Shown piece by piece: positions 1 to 7,715 of a stretch of 39,100 nt of DNA; the first letter of the stretch is position 1; the number at the start of each line of letters is the position of its first letter. The notes under the pieces were generated by a model. It was not told where the DNA came from, searched no databases, and saw only the letters and a program-made list of their open reading frames with translations. The DNA lies in the NCBI GenBank assembly GCA_964520525.1, contig CAZFNR010000015.1:1-39100 (forward strand), given 5' to 3'. This DNA is from JAJPXC01 sp964520525. Lineage in GTDB: Bacteria; Bacteroidota; Bacteroidia; Bacteroidales; Muribaculaceae. Made by a program: the position numbers and the translations under genes.

Positions 1-1279
1 CCGCTTGCGGTTCTTCCCACACTTTCAGGTTTCCGGTCGATGTCGGTTTGAAAGTCACCCCTTGCAGCATCCCCGGGCCGTTGCTCGTCATCCCGTCAAC
101 CTCTCCTATCAGTTTGGGCTGACGGCATTCCGTCCTCAGAGCCTCGATATGCTCGTTGGCGAATATGTTGTGGCCCGTGTTTACAAACGCTTCGGTGTCG
201 TCGGTCGGGTACTCGGCTTGCATCATCGTGTGGCACGGGTATTCACGCCGTTTGTGGTGATACCAGTTTATCATTTCGAGCGTCAGTCCTTTTTCCCACA
301 ACGCCCGCTCATAAGCGTCCATCGACTTCCACAACTCAGGGAGTTCATCGCGACTGAGTGCCTGGCGGTAGATTTCTATCTCATACCATGGCACCATCAC
401 CGCTCGCTTGTCGCTCTTGCCTGCCTTTGAGCGGCACCATTCCTGGTGAAAGTAGTTGCCCACTCCGTTGGCGGTGCTTTCCATGACCACCAACGACAGA
501 GGCGCCAGCGCGATTGCTCCGCAGATGGCTCTGATGAATTTGTCGGGGCTTTTGGCGGCCGAGTCGTTCCAAAACGCTACTTCGCTCAGGTGGGCCATCG
601 CATAGTCGGCTCCTCGTACCGCCTCTTGGTTCTCGCTTGACCCCACCGTCACGCGGCAGCCGCGTCCGGCTATCTCTCTGACGTTGACCGACCTCTCGTA
701 GCTCCCGAACTTCGGCGGCTCGTCGCCGTCCCACAGTTCCGCGGGGTAGTGTGACAGCACTTTGCTATACATCCCCCTGATTGTCGCCGCCGTGTCCTTG
801 ACGTGGGCGCATATCAGTGAGTGCCAGTTGCGCCGATGGTAGCTTTGTATCCATGCCATGTACATCTGTATCAGAGTGCTGCCGCCCCATTGGCGCGCTT
901 TCAGCATAATCATCCTCAGGGGTTTCCCCTCGCGACGGTCGCTTTCGAGCAGTGAGGCCACACGTCGTTGGGGCGCGTTGAGCGTGAACGGCGTGTCGGC
1001 TCCGCTGATTTTGTCTTTTATGGTGACGCAGCGGGCGCACCAATATTCAAAGTCGTGGCGGCATCTCAGCCGTTCCCACTCGGTGGCTTTCATCGTCGGG
1101 CTGAATGCGGTGTCGGCCACCATCGACTCCGGCACCCTGACTGCCGCGCCGGTGCCGGGCGAATTGACCGTAAGCCTCGTTCCGCAGCACCCTTTCCCCG
1201 TTATAGGGTCATATTCGGTTTCGAGCTGTCGGCGGCGGCTTAAGTTTTCATCCCATATCAGGTCATATTCGTTTCTCAT
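1..1279 (-). CDS. Phage terminase large subunit (partial, cut by window edge)
   Basis: This open reading frame runs from an ATG at 1279 off the left edge of the window without a stop, giving about 426 residues. It should be the ATPase motor that packages phage DNA into the capsid. Motifs seen: a Walker A-like segment LKARQWGGST at about residues 126-135, the VRG tripeptide at about 221, a hydrophobic Walker B-like stretch ending in HLSEVAFW with the acidic residue at about 233, and the coupling motif MESTANG at about 266-272. All four are in the order expected for the terminase ATPase. The C-terminal nuclease domain is mostly outside the window. The start overlaps the stop of the upstream gene as ATGA, so the two are probably translated together. 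Alternative: a remnant, since the rest of the phage is not visible. Confidence 0.85.
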   Translation of the reverse strand, partial: MRNEYDLIWDENLSRRRQLETEYDPITGKGCCGTRLTVNSPGTGAAVRVPESMVADTAFSPTMKATEWERLRCRHDFEYWCARCVTIKDKISGADTPFTLNAPQRRVASLLESDRREGKPLRMIMLKARQWGGSTLIQMYMAWIQSYHRRNWHSLICAHVKDTAATIRGMYSKVLSHYPAELWDGDEPPKFGSYERSVNVREIAGRGCRVTVGSSENQEAVRGADYAMAHLSEVAFWNDSAAKSPDKFIRAICGAIALAPLSLVVMESTANGVGNYFHQEWCRSKAGKSDKRAVMVPWYEIEIYRQALSRDELPELWKSMDAYERALWEKGLTLEMINWYHHKRREYPCHTMMQAEYPTDDTEAFVNTGHNIFANEHIEALRTECRQPKLIGEVDGMTSNGPGMLQGVTFKPTSTGNLKVWEEPQA

Positions 1280-3786
1280 ATCATCAAAATGATTTTTCTG
1301 ATTACACTTTCCGCGGATACTTTCCCGCTGATTCTGATGTCAATCCATCCACGTCGCGGAGCGCGGAGGCGCATTGTCAGCGGGCGGTCGACAGCTCCGC
1401 GGACGTTGGCTGACAGTAGCGGCCGGCTCCCCTCGGGTCCCTGTCCGCAGTCACACCTGACATCAATCGCTATGTCGGCCGACTGAGCGTCCATGTCGAT
1501 GGTGACAGCTCTCACGGCGGCTATGCGGCTGTTCCCGCGCGCTCCGGGGTCGGGAATGCCGTCAATCTGTAGGCGGGCTTTCCATTGCGTCTCGACGGTG
1601 ACAGCGGTTTCGGTTGCTGTGTCGCTCACCCCGCTGCTGTTGATTATCAGCAGTGCGTCGCCATCGCAGTAGAGAGAGTCGATTTCCTCCAGACGGCGTT
1701 TCACCGTTTCCATGCGGTCGGTGGCTACCAAGTCGGCTGACCCGTCGGCGTCAGTCACCCATAGTTCGCCGCCTCCCCGTCGGCACCATCCGAGCGCGCG
1801 TCCCTTTCCGTCCAAGCTGACGGCCCATGCGCAGCGGTTGCCGCTGATTTTCATGATGCCCTCGTCGGTAAGCGTCCACACACCGTCGTTCCCCGGCGCC
1901 ACCTGCTCCGGGCGGTCTATCCCGATGGTGGATATGAGGTTTGCCCCGGTCACCACCCGGTTGCTGTTGACGCTTATTGCCGCGATGCCTGCGGGGCTGA
2001 ATGAGTAGTAGTGTCCCCGTCCGAAGTCCCATGTCGAGTCGCTGCGAGAGGCGGCGGTGAGCTTTGTTATTGCCGCCGGCGACACCGCTAACGCGCCTGT
2101 TGGGGCGAGAGGGAAGCCATTTGTTGCCGACAACACCCTGCCCGCCATATCCCGCGGTTTCTCTATTTCCGCAGGTGTGAGGTATGTGTCGGCGGCGGTT
2201 GTCGGCGACCATGGGGCTATGGTGGGGTGGAGGTAATAGGCCATATCGCCGTTCTCGGTCGGTGTCAGGCGCAAACTTTCTCTGACTATGCTTCCGTCGC
2301 TGTGTGAGATGTTGATGGTCATTTTCTCGGCGTCGGCGGCGGGGTAGGTCAGCAGCGGCGACAGCGTCAGCGGTTCCCCTTTGTCGCCCGCGCCGCTCCA
2401 AACGGCTCTCTCCGAGCCATCGGCCATCTCCACTGCCACGTTGGCGCGCCATCGCCCGCTGCGCGTCGCGGCGGCGGTCATAGTCAGCGGATAACCTCCG
2501 TAGCGCAACGCCGTCGGATTGCCCCACAGCACCGTGTCGCCACACACGGCGGCTGTGGTTGCGGTGAATCGGTGGGGTACGCGACAGGCGGACAATGTCG
2601 ATTCCTTGTATCCCCGCATAGCTAACGGTTCTTTCCCAAGCGATTTCTCAACCGCTGCCCACTCGCTGTCGACACCCGCGCTGTTTCTGCGCTCTATGAC
2701 TTTGATTGTCCCCGCGGCTCCTATCGCACCGCCGAAAGGGTCGTTGATTCGGGCCACCACGCTCATCATCTCGTCAAGGCGGTCGAGCGCGGCGGTCACC
2801 ATCGCGCGCCGTTGGCTGTCGCCGGACTCGTAGCGGGCCACGCCGGGCATTGTGAAACCGAGTGTCGAGACGTTGGCGACGCTTTGATTCAGCGAGCCGT
2901 CGGCTTCCCCTTTCATCCTCACGGGGTGGAGTTGCCGGGTGGCGAGAATTTCGAGAGTGGCGGCTTCCTCTCTCCACATCCCTGTGACGCTCTCGGGGGC
3001 TGTGATTCCCATCTTCCACACACCGGTGCTGATGTCGGCGGCCTGACGTTCGCCGCCGCTGACGGCGCAGCTTATCGACCCTGTGCATTGGAAGCCGTCG
3101 CCAACTATCACGGGCGCCGAGCGGTAGAGGATGTTTCCGTCGCGGTCCTTGATGCGGTATCGGGCTATCAGCGGTTGCATATAGTAGCCGCCGGCTCGGG
3201 CGGTTTTGTCGAGGCGGCGGTAAGCGTCAAGGCAGTCTGCGGTCAGTGAGAGGCTATCGTCAGACTTTAACCTCCCTGAGCCATGGGGATAATCGCCTGT
3301 AATCGCCGCCGCTCTTATGGTGGCGGTCAGTGTGGTTTGTTCGGTGGCGACGATGGCTATCGGCGGAAATTCGGGCATCAACCCCGACAGTTCCCAGCGC
3401 TTCCCTGTGCTGTCCCATCTCATCCTCTCGGCTCCGCAGGCGGTCATCACTGTTACCCCGTAGCCATCGGTTATGGCGCACAACGGACGGCTGTTGAGCG
3501 CGCCCACTTCGACTGTGGTTCCGCTGCCGCCCATCTCCACGGCTTTCACCACGTTTCCGTTGGCGATTATCAGCCATCTCTCCCCTTGGGGGTTGAGTGT
3601 GATGACGAGCGGAGCGCCGGGGGTCGTCGTCAGTTTGCGGCACAGTCCCATCGGCTCAAGCCATCCCGTCTGACGGTTTTTCCTCATGTTAATCACTTCA
3701 GCCGAGCGGTTTTTGTCCCCCCGTTGCCGTTCATCCCTTTTGAGGCATCGGAGCGCGCCGGCCTCTACAATCAGCTCTTTTCCCAT
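1276..3786 (-). CDS. Phage-type structural protein, possibly a propeller-like head-completion protein
   Basis: An 836-residue protein without signal peptide or membrane segment, directly upstream of and overlapping the terminase gene. The N-terminal region (about residues 28-80) carries an EVINMRKN..GWLEPMG pattern followed by a NPQGERWLIIANGN strand pair. This resembles the opening of phage stopper or tail-tube-peg proteins, in which a short tail recognition segment leads into a beta-rich propeller body. The rest is rich in short beta-strand blocks such as NGFPLAPTGALAVSP and VWTLTDEGIMKISG, which also suits a propeller. Family membership is inference from pattern and neighbour; no exact name is claimed. 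It could instead be a tail or baseplate component. The start is the first ATG downstream of a good promoter box at 3803-3810. Confidence 0.6.
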   Translation of the reverse strand: MGKELIVEAGALRCLKRDERQRGDKNRSAEVINMRKNRQTGWLEPMGLCRKLTTTPGAPLVITLNPQGERWLIIANGNVVKAVEMGGSGTTVEVGALNSRPLCAITDGYGVTVMTACGAERMRWDSTGKRWELSGLMPEFPPIAIVATEQTTLTATIRAAAITGDYPHGSGRLKSDDSLSLTADCLDAYRRLDKTARAGGYYMQPLIARYRIKDRDGNILYRSAPVIVGDGFQCTGSISCAVSGGERQAADISTGVWKMGITAPESVTGMWREEAATLEILATRQLHPVRMKGEADGSLNQSVANVSTLGFTMPGVARYESGDSQRRAMVTAALDRLDEMMSVVARINDPFGGAIGAAGTIKVIERRNSAGVDSEWAAVEKSLGKEPLAMRGYKESTLSACRVPHRFTATTAAVCGDTVLWGNPTALRYGGYPLTMTAAATRSGRWRANVAVEMADGSERAVWSGAGDKGEPLTLSPLLTYPAADAEKMTINISHSDGSIVRESLRLTPTENGDMAYYLHPTIAPWSPTTAADTYLTPAEIEKPRDMAGRVLSATNGFPLAPTGALAVSPAAITKLTAASRSDSTWDFGRGHYYSFSPAGIAAISVNSNRVVTGANLISTIGIDRPEQVAPGNDGVWTLTDEGIMKISGNRCAWAVSLDGKGRALGWCRRGGGELWVTDADGSADLVATDRMETVKRRLEEIDSLYCDGDALLIINSSGVSDTATETAVTVETQWKARLQIDGIPDPGARGNSRIAAVRAVTIDMDAQSADIAIDVRCDCGQGPEGSRPLLSANVRGAVDRPLTMRLRAPRRGWIDIRISGKVSAESVIRKIILMI

Positions 3787-3802
3787 AAAAATCTTTTTCC
3801 CG

Positions 3803-3810
3803 CGAAATTA
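3803..3810 (-). promoter_or_regulatory. -7 promoter box for the phage gene pair
   Basis: Read on the minus strand this is TAATTTCG followed by CGGG, the same box and flank found in front of aroQ (TAATTTCGCGG). The ATG of the 836-residue protein lies 16 bases downstream, so the leader would be very short. The phage pair thus appears to be readable by the host vegetative sigma factor. Confidence 0.45.
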
Positions 3811-3928
3811 TCCCCCTCCGTCAGCCATATCCCTGCGTAATCATACCCTTATGAATGGCTGCGGAAGTCGGTTCGCTTGATTTAGCGGTTTACGCGGATG
3901 TCGGCGGTGCTGTGACGGTGATTTTGAT

Positions 3929-3951
3929 GGAAATGTCGTATATTCGCGGTG
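3929..3951 (+). promoter_or_regulatory. rlmN promoter, copy 1 of a 23-bp inverted repeat
   Basis: It contains the -7-like box TATATTCG at 3939-3946 followed by CGGTG; the rlmN ATG is at 3962. All 23 bases recur in inverted orientation at 5728-5750, in front of recO. No good -33 TTTG is seen at the usual 20-base spacing. The box position fits a promoter; a shared operator is possible but unproven. Confidence 0.5.
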
Positions 3952-3961
3952 ATATAGAGAT

Positions 3962-5017
3962 ATGAGTATGACTCAAGAAGTTTGCAACAAAAAGAAGCCG
4001 CTGGTGGGACTGTCGCTCGACGGACTGAGGGCGGTCGCCGCCGAGGCGGGGTTGCCGCGGTTTGCCGCGGGGCAGATGGCACGCTGGCTCTATGAGAAAC
4101 GCGCCACAGCCATCGATGAGATGACCGACCTGTCACGCCAGGGTCGCGCGAGGTTGGCTGAGAAATACACCGTAGGGCGCGAGGCGCCAAAACACGCCGC
4201 CGCAAGCGTTGACGGAACGGTGAAATACCTGTTTGAGGGCGCGGGCGGTCGCGATGTCGAGGCTGTCTATATCCCTGACCGCGACAGGGCGACGCTGTGT
4301 GTGTCGTCGCAGGCGGGATGCCGCATGAACTGCTCTTTCTGCATGACTGGACGACAGGGGTTCCACGGCAACCTGACAACGGCGCAAATCATCAATCAGG
4401 TGCTTTCGATTCCCGACAGTTCCCGGCTCACCAACATAGTGTTCATGGGGATGGGTGAACCGACCGACAACATGGCGGCGGTGCTTGAGGCGATTGAGGT
4501 GCTGACAGCCCCGTGGGGATTGGCATGGAGTCCCAAACGTATCACGGTGTCGTCGGTGGGCAATACCCCCCGTATGCGCGAGCTTCTTGACAAAACCAAG
4601 GTACACATAGCAATCTCGGCTCACTCCCCCTATGCCGATGAGCGAGAGGGGCTTATGCCGGTTGAAAAGGCTTATCCGCTTCGGGGTGTGCTTGAACTGC
4701 TGAGGGGGTATGATTTCGCCCACCAGAGAAGGCTCTCGATGGAGTACATAATTTGGCGGGGTGTTAACGACGACTCGCGCCATGCCGATGCGCTGGCACG
4801 GTTGCTGAAAGGTCTTGACTGCAGGGTAAATCTGATAAAATTCCACGCCATACCGGGGGTGGATCTGCGTCCCGCCGACGAGGGGGTGATGACAGCGTTC
4901 CGCGAACGACTGAACGCGGCGGGCATCACGGCGACCATTCGCTCCAGCCGAGGCGAGGACATTATGGCGGCGTGCGGCCAGTTAGCGGGAAAAATTAAAA
5001 AAGCTGGCGGAGGGTGA
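3962..5017 (+). CDS. rlmN: Dual-specificity RNA methyltransferase RlmN
   Basis: A radical-SAM enzyme of 351 residues that methylates C2 of A2503 in 23S rRNA and of A37 in some tRNAs, in the cytoplasm. The radical-SAM cluster motif is CRMNCSFC (Cys120, Cys124, Cys127). The GMGEPTDN motif at about 163-170 contacts SAM. The acceptor Cys that becomes methylated is Cys338 in RSSRGEDIMAAC, and the AISAHSP...LMPVEKAYPL block at about 217-240 is typical. Length matches the family. Start chosen at ATG 3962, just after the promoter; ATG 3968 is a minor alternative. The gene is convergent with recO and their 3' ends overlap by 23 bp. Confidence 0.95.
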   Translation: MSMTQEVCNKKKPLVGLSLDGLRAVAAEAGLPRFAAGQMARWLYEKRATAIDEMTDLSRQGRARLAEKYTVGREAPKHAAASVDGTVKYLFEGAGGRDVEAVYIPDRDRATLCVSSQAGCRMNCSFCMTGRQGFHGNLTTAQIINQVLSIPDSSRLTNIVFMGMGEPTDNMAAVLEAIEVLTAPWGLAWSPKRITVSSVGNTPRMRELLDKTKVHIAISAHSPYADEREGLMPVEKAYPLRGVLELLRGYDFAHQRRLSMEYIIWRGVNDDSRHADALARLLKGLDCRVNLIKFHAIPGVDLRPADEGVMTAFRERLNAAGITATIRSSRGEDIMAACGQLAGKIKKAGGG

Positions 5018-5726
5018 CGAGCGACTTGAGCCCGGTTAGTGGTATGTCGTGGAGCGTGTAGTATCTAAGCAGCGTGTCTATGATAGCGTTGCGCTGGGCG
5101 CGCGACAGTTTGAACAGATGGAGGTTGCGCCAGTGCATACGCGCTAATGCCGCCGCAGCCGCCGTGTCGTCGGCTGACAGCAAGCAATTTGCCGGCGGCG
5201 GTAAAGAGCCGTCGGCCCTGACTGTCCCCTCCGCAAGGTCGAGTTGCGCTCCCGGTCTATATCCGCTCATGTCGGGGGCTATGCCGAGCAGATGTTGCAG
5301 CCTGATGAGAAAACAGATGTGGAAATTAGCCGTGCCGGCCGTCATCCCGTCGAGCATCATAGCGCCGCCGGCGATGAAATCGTAGACAAGCCTGTCGGGC
5401 TGCGGTTCGCGCAACGCCGTTGCGAGAACGTCGGCAAGTAGCACGGCAATCGCGCTTTTGGAGGGGTTGAGGTGGAGCCGTGGAAGTGGAGGCGACAGCC
5501 TCATATCGCGCAGACGGTGTAGCTCGCGTGACGGCCTGATGTCGCCCACACACTCGACCAACGACAGCGGCATAAGCATGGCGCGGCGGCGGTTTCCCGC
5601 TGCCGTCGCCGAGTCGGGGACGGCAAATGTCACCCTCCCGGCCTCGCGGGTATAGGTGGTCACGATGAGACGCGTGTCGCTATGTCTCACCGTGCGCAAA
5701 ATCACGGCGTGTAACGGTTGATACAT
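4995..5726 (-). CDS. recO: DNA repair protein RecO
   Basis: A 243-residue protein of the RecFOR recombination mediator, which helps load RecA onto single-stranded DNA covered by SSB. The N-terminal OB-fold region begins MYQPLHAVILRTVRHSD and continues LIVTTYTREAGRVTFAV; the helical remainder has the FHICFLIRLQHLLGIAP segment typical of Bacteroidetes RecO. The start is placed at ATG 5726. The reading frame is open 31 codons further upstream, but that part crosses the promoter box and does not look like RecO. The promoter box ends only six bases before this ATG, so the mRNA is probably leaderless. The 3' end overlaps rlmN. Confidence 0.88.
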   Translation of the reverse strand: MYQPLHAVILRTVRHSDTRLIVTTYTREAGRVTFAVPDSATAAGNRRRAMLMPLSLVECVGDIRPSRELHRLRDMRLSPPLPRLHLNPSKSAIAVLLADVLATALREPQPDRLVYDFIAGGAMMLDGMTAGTANFHICFLIRLQHLLGIAPDMSGYRPGAQLDLAEGTVRADGSLPPPANCLLSADDTAAAAALARMHWRNLHLFKLSRAQRNAIIDTLLRYYTLHDIPLTGLKSLVTLRQLF

Positions 5727-5727
5727 A

Positions 5728-5750
5728 CACCGCGAATATACGACATTTCC
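5728..5750 (-). promoter_or_regulatory. recO promoter, copy 2 of the 23-bp inverted repeat
   Basis: An exact reverse-complement copy of 3929-3951. The -7 box TATATTCG lies at 5740-5733 on the minus strand and its last base is six bases from the recO ATG at 5726. The two copies face each other across the rlmN-recO pair. Confidence 0.5.
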
Positions 5751-5894
5751 CCGGCATTGCCGTCGGTATATGCCAAACTTGCGGGGGATGCCCTGTCGGC
5801 TGGAGAAGCCCCCCGTCAATGCAGGAAATAGGCCAATCGGAAGGTGGGGGTGAGGGCTTGCCTACGGGCTATTGTGGAGTTGGATGGTTTTTTG

Positions 5895-5902
5895 TAATTT
5901 CG
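5895..5902 (+). promoter_or_regulatory. -7 promoter box upstream of aroQ
   Basis: TAATTTCG followed by CGG, matching the TAnnTTCGCGG form seen before rlmN, recO and purC. Transcription would start near 5907-5909, about 44 bases before the aroQ ATG and at the ATG of a short upstream ORF. Confidence 0.45.
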
Positions 5903-5907
5903 CGGAT

Positions 5908-5967
5908 ATGGCAAGCGTGTGTTACGCCGGCCTTCCATTTATTTTTTGCATATGGCTAAAATTCTGA
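5908..5967 (+). CDS. Possible short leader ORF (19 residues), aromatic-rich
   Basis: ATG at 5908 lies five bases after the promoter box and opens a 19-codon frame, MASVCYAGLPFIFCIWLKF, ending in TGA at 5965-5967. It overlaps the aroQ start by 16 bases in another frame. Five of 19 residues are aromatic (Tyr, three Phe, Trp), notable before a gene of the aromatic amino acid pathway. It could be chance; no attenuator hairpin is evident between it and aroQ. Translation of this ORF would affect access to the aroQ start. Confidence 0.2.
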   Translation: MASVCYAGLPFIFCIWLKF

Positions 5968-6401
5968 TTATCAATGGGCCAAATCTGAATCTGCTTGGGC
6001 TTCGCGAGCCGGGCATATATGGGTCGCAGTCAATGGAATCGGCTCTTGAGGCTTTGCGCAGAGAGTTTGACGCTCATGAGATTGACTATTTCCAGAGTAA
6101 CCATGAGGGAGACTTGATTGACCGGCTGCATCAGGCAGGCGCCGATTCCGAAACCGCCGGGGTCGCCTTGAACGCCGGGGCCTACACCCACACGTCGCTC
6201 GCCATCCATGATGCGATAGCGGCGATAAAAACGCCCGTTGTCGAGGTGCATATATCCAACGTGCATTCGCGCGAGGAGGTGCGCCACCGCTCGATGATAG
6301 CGTCGGCGTGCCGAGGCGTAATCGCCGGTTTCGGCCTTGACAGCTACCGCCTTGCCGTGGACGCGTTGCTTCGCTTAACCCGTCAGTCAAATATCTCATA
6401 G
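5952..6401 (+). CDS. aroQ: 3-dehydroquinate dehydratase, type II
   Basis: A 149-residue enzyme that removes water from 3-dehydroquinate to give 3-dehydroshikimate, step three of the shikimate pathway; it works as a cytoplasmic dodecamer. NGPNLNLLG at 8-16 is the family signature, Tyr23 in GIYG is the expected catalytic Tyr on the mobile loop, and FQSNHEGDLID, NAGAYTHTS and VEVHISNVHSREE follow in the right order, the last holding the catalytic His. Start set at ATG 5952; the frame is open for 11 codons upstream but homologues begin at MAKILIINGPN. It heads an operon with an O-methyltransferase, a HAD phosphatase and ribF. The shikimate kinase gene aroK lies about 4 kb downstream. Confidence 0.94.
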   Translation: MAKILIINGPNLNLLGLREPGIYGSQSMESALEALRREFDAHEIDYFQSNHEGDLIDRLHQAGADSETAGVALNAGAYTHTSLAIHDAIAAIKTPVVEVHISNVHSREEVRHRSMIASACRGVIAGFGLDSYRLAVDALLRLTRQSNIS

Positions 6402-6414
6402 CCAGATAACCGCT

Positions 6415-7065
6415 ATGCCGCTTGAATACGCCTCGGCTGAACGGCTTGACCGATACATCGACAGCCATATAGACCCCGAACCGGAGAACTTGCGGCGGCT
6501 AAACCGCCGGGCGCAGATTCAGCTCCTCTACGGGCGTATGTGCTCGGGCCATCTACAAGGACGCCTTCTGACAATGCTCACACGCATGATTGGCCCGCGC
6601 CGGGTGCTTGAGATCGGGGCGTATGCCGGCTATTCTGCGCTCTGCCTTGCCGAGGGGTTGCCCGAAGGGGGTGAGGTGCACACCGTGGAGATTGATGACG
6701 AGCTTGAAGACTTCATACGCCGCGGGTTTGCCGAAAGCCCTTATGGAAAGCGCGTCACCCTGCATATCGGCGACGCTATGACTATTGTCCCGCAGCTTGA
6801 CGGTGAGTGGGACTTGGTGTTTATCGACGGCAACAAGCGCGGATATGTTGATTATTACAAGATGGTGTTGCCACGGCTTGCAAGGGGGGGGTACATCTTT
6901 GCCGACAACACGCTTTGGGACGGCAAGGTAGTCGACCTTGAGGCAAACCGCGACGCCCAGACCCGCGGCGTCGCCGAATTTAACGACCTCGTCGCCGCCG
7001 ACCCGGCTGTGGAGAGGGTGATTCTCCCGCTGCGCGACGGTCTCACCATAATTCGCAAAAAATAA
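6415..7065 (+). CDS. SAM-dependent O-methyltransferase, caffeoyl-CoA-type family
   Basis: A 216-residue class I methyltransferase. The SAM-binding loop is VLEIGAYAGYSALCLAEGLP at about 64-83, then VHTVEIDDEL with the acidic residue that holds the SAM ribose. The DLVFIDGNKRGYVDYYK segment and the ADNTLWDGKVVD block are typical metal-binding parts of the O-methyltransferase family 3 fold. The substrate cannot be read from sequence; bacterial members act on small catechol-like molecules or on tRNA 5-hydroxyuridine. It starts 13 bases after aroQ and is 29 bases before the HAD gene, so it is probably cotranscribed. Confidence 0.85.
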   Translation: MPLEYASAERLDRYIDSHIDPEPENLRRLNRRAQIQLLYGRMCSGHLQGRLLTMLTRMIGPRRVLEIGAYAGYSALCLAEGLPEGGEVHTVEIDDELEDFIRRGFAESPYGKRVTLHIGDAMTIVPQLDGEWDLVFIDGNKRGYVDYYKMVLPRLARGGYIFADNTLWDGKVVDLEANRDAQTRGVAEFNDLVAADPAVERVILPLRDGLTIIRKK

Positions 7066-7094
7066 TATACCCGCAAAAAAACATATAGACGACC

Positions 7095-7715
7095 ATGATA
7101 AAAAATGTTCTTTTCGACCTTGGTGGCGTGGTCATGGACATCGAGCGGATGAATTGTGTCGCTGCTTTCAAACGTCTTGGCATGGCTGACCCGGAGGGAT
7201 TCCTTGGGGATTACGCGCAGAAAGGACCGTTTATGCTCATAGAGGAGGGGCTGATTACCCCCGACGAGTTCAGGGCTGAGATTCGTCGCCTGCTCCCGTC
7301 GCCTGTCATCGACTCGCAGATTGACGACGCTTTTGAGGAATTTCTGGTCGGAATCCCGCGCCATCGTCTCAAAACGATCAAGGAACTCAGAAAACGATAC
7401 CACACCTATGTGTTGTCAAATACCAACCCGATTATGTGGAATGGCAAGATTGCCGGTGAGTTCGCTCAAGAGGGGGGCTCGATTGACGATTATTTTGACG
7501 GCGTGGTGACTTCGTTTGAAGCTAAATGCATGAAGCCCGCTGCGGGAATTTTCCTTTACGCCATCGACCGACTTGGGATAATCCCGGAAGAAACGCTGTT
7601 TCTTGATGACTCGACGGCCAATCTCGAAACAGCCGCCCGTCTCGGATTCCACACGGCTCTCGTCACCCGCGACACCGACATGGCGCTAATCCTCGACAGG
7701 GAACTGAAATCATGA
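7095..7715 (+). CDS. HAD-superfamily phosphatase, YihX-like
   Basis: A 206-residue haloacid dehalogenase-like hydrolase. Motif I is VLFDLGGVV at 5-13 with the nucleophilic Asp; the second Asp of the usual DxD is replaced by Gly, as is common in YihX-type glucose-1-phosphatases. Motif II is VLSNTN, the Lys of motif III is in AKCMKP, and motif IV is LFLDDS. A helical cap lies between motifs I and II. Substrate unknown. Its neighbour ribF suggests a possible housekeeping role such as the unassigned dephosphorylation step of riboflavin synthesis, but that is only inference from position. The stop overlaps the ribF start by four bases (ATGA). Confidence 0.85.
   Translation: MIKNVLFDLGGVVMDIERMNCVAAFKRLGMADPEGFLGDYAQKGPFMLIEEGLITPDEFRAEIRRLLPSPVIDSQIDDAFEEFLVGIPRHRLKTIKELRKRYHTYVLSNTNPIMWNGKIAGEFAQEGGSIDDYFDGVVTSFEAKCMKPAAGIFLYAIDRLGIIPEETLFLDDSTANLETAARLGFHTALVTRDTDMALILDRELKS

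Noticed and set aside
5..430. Plus-strand 141-residue frame at the left edge
   Set aside because: It is antisense to the terminase gene, whose frame holds all motifs and continues off the window.
3787..3961. Phage attachment site next to rlmN
   Set aside because: No tRNA, direct repeat or integrase is visible here, so no att site can be supported.
4133..4846. Long minus-strand frame inside rlmN
   Set aside because: A shadow frame; rlmN has all catalytic motifs and the antisense protein has no recognisable pattern.
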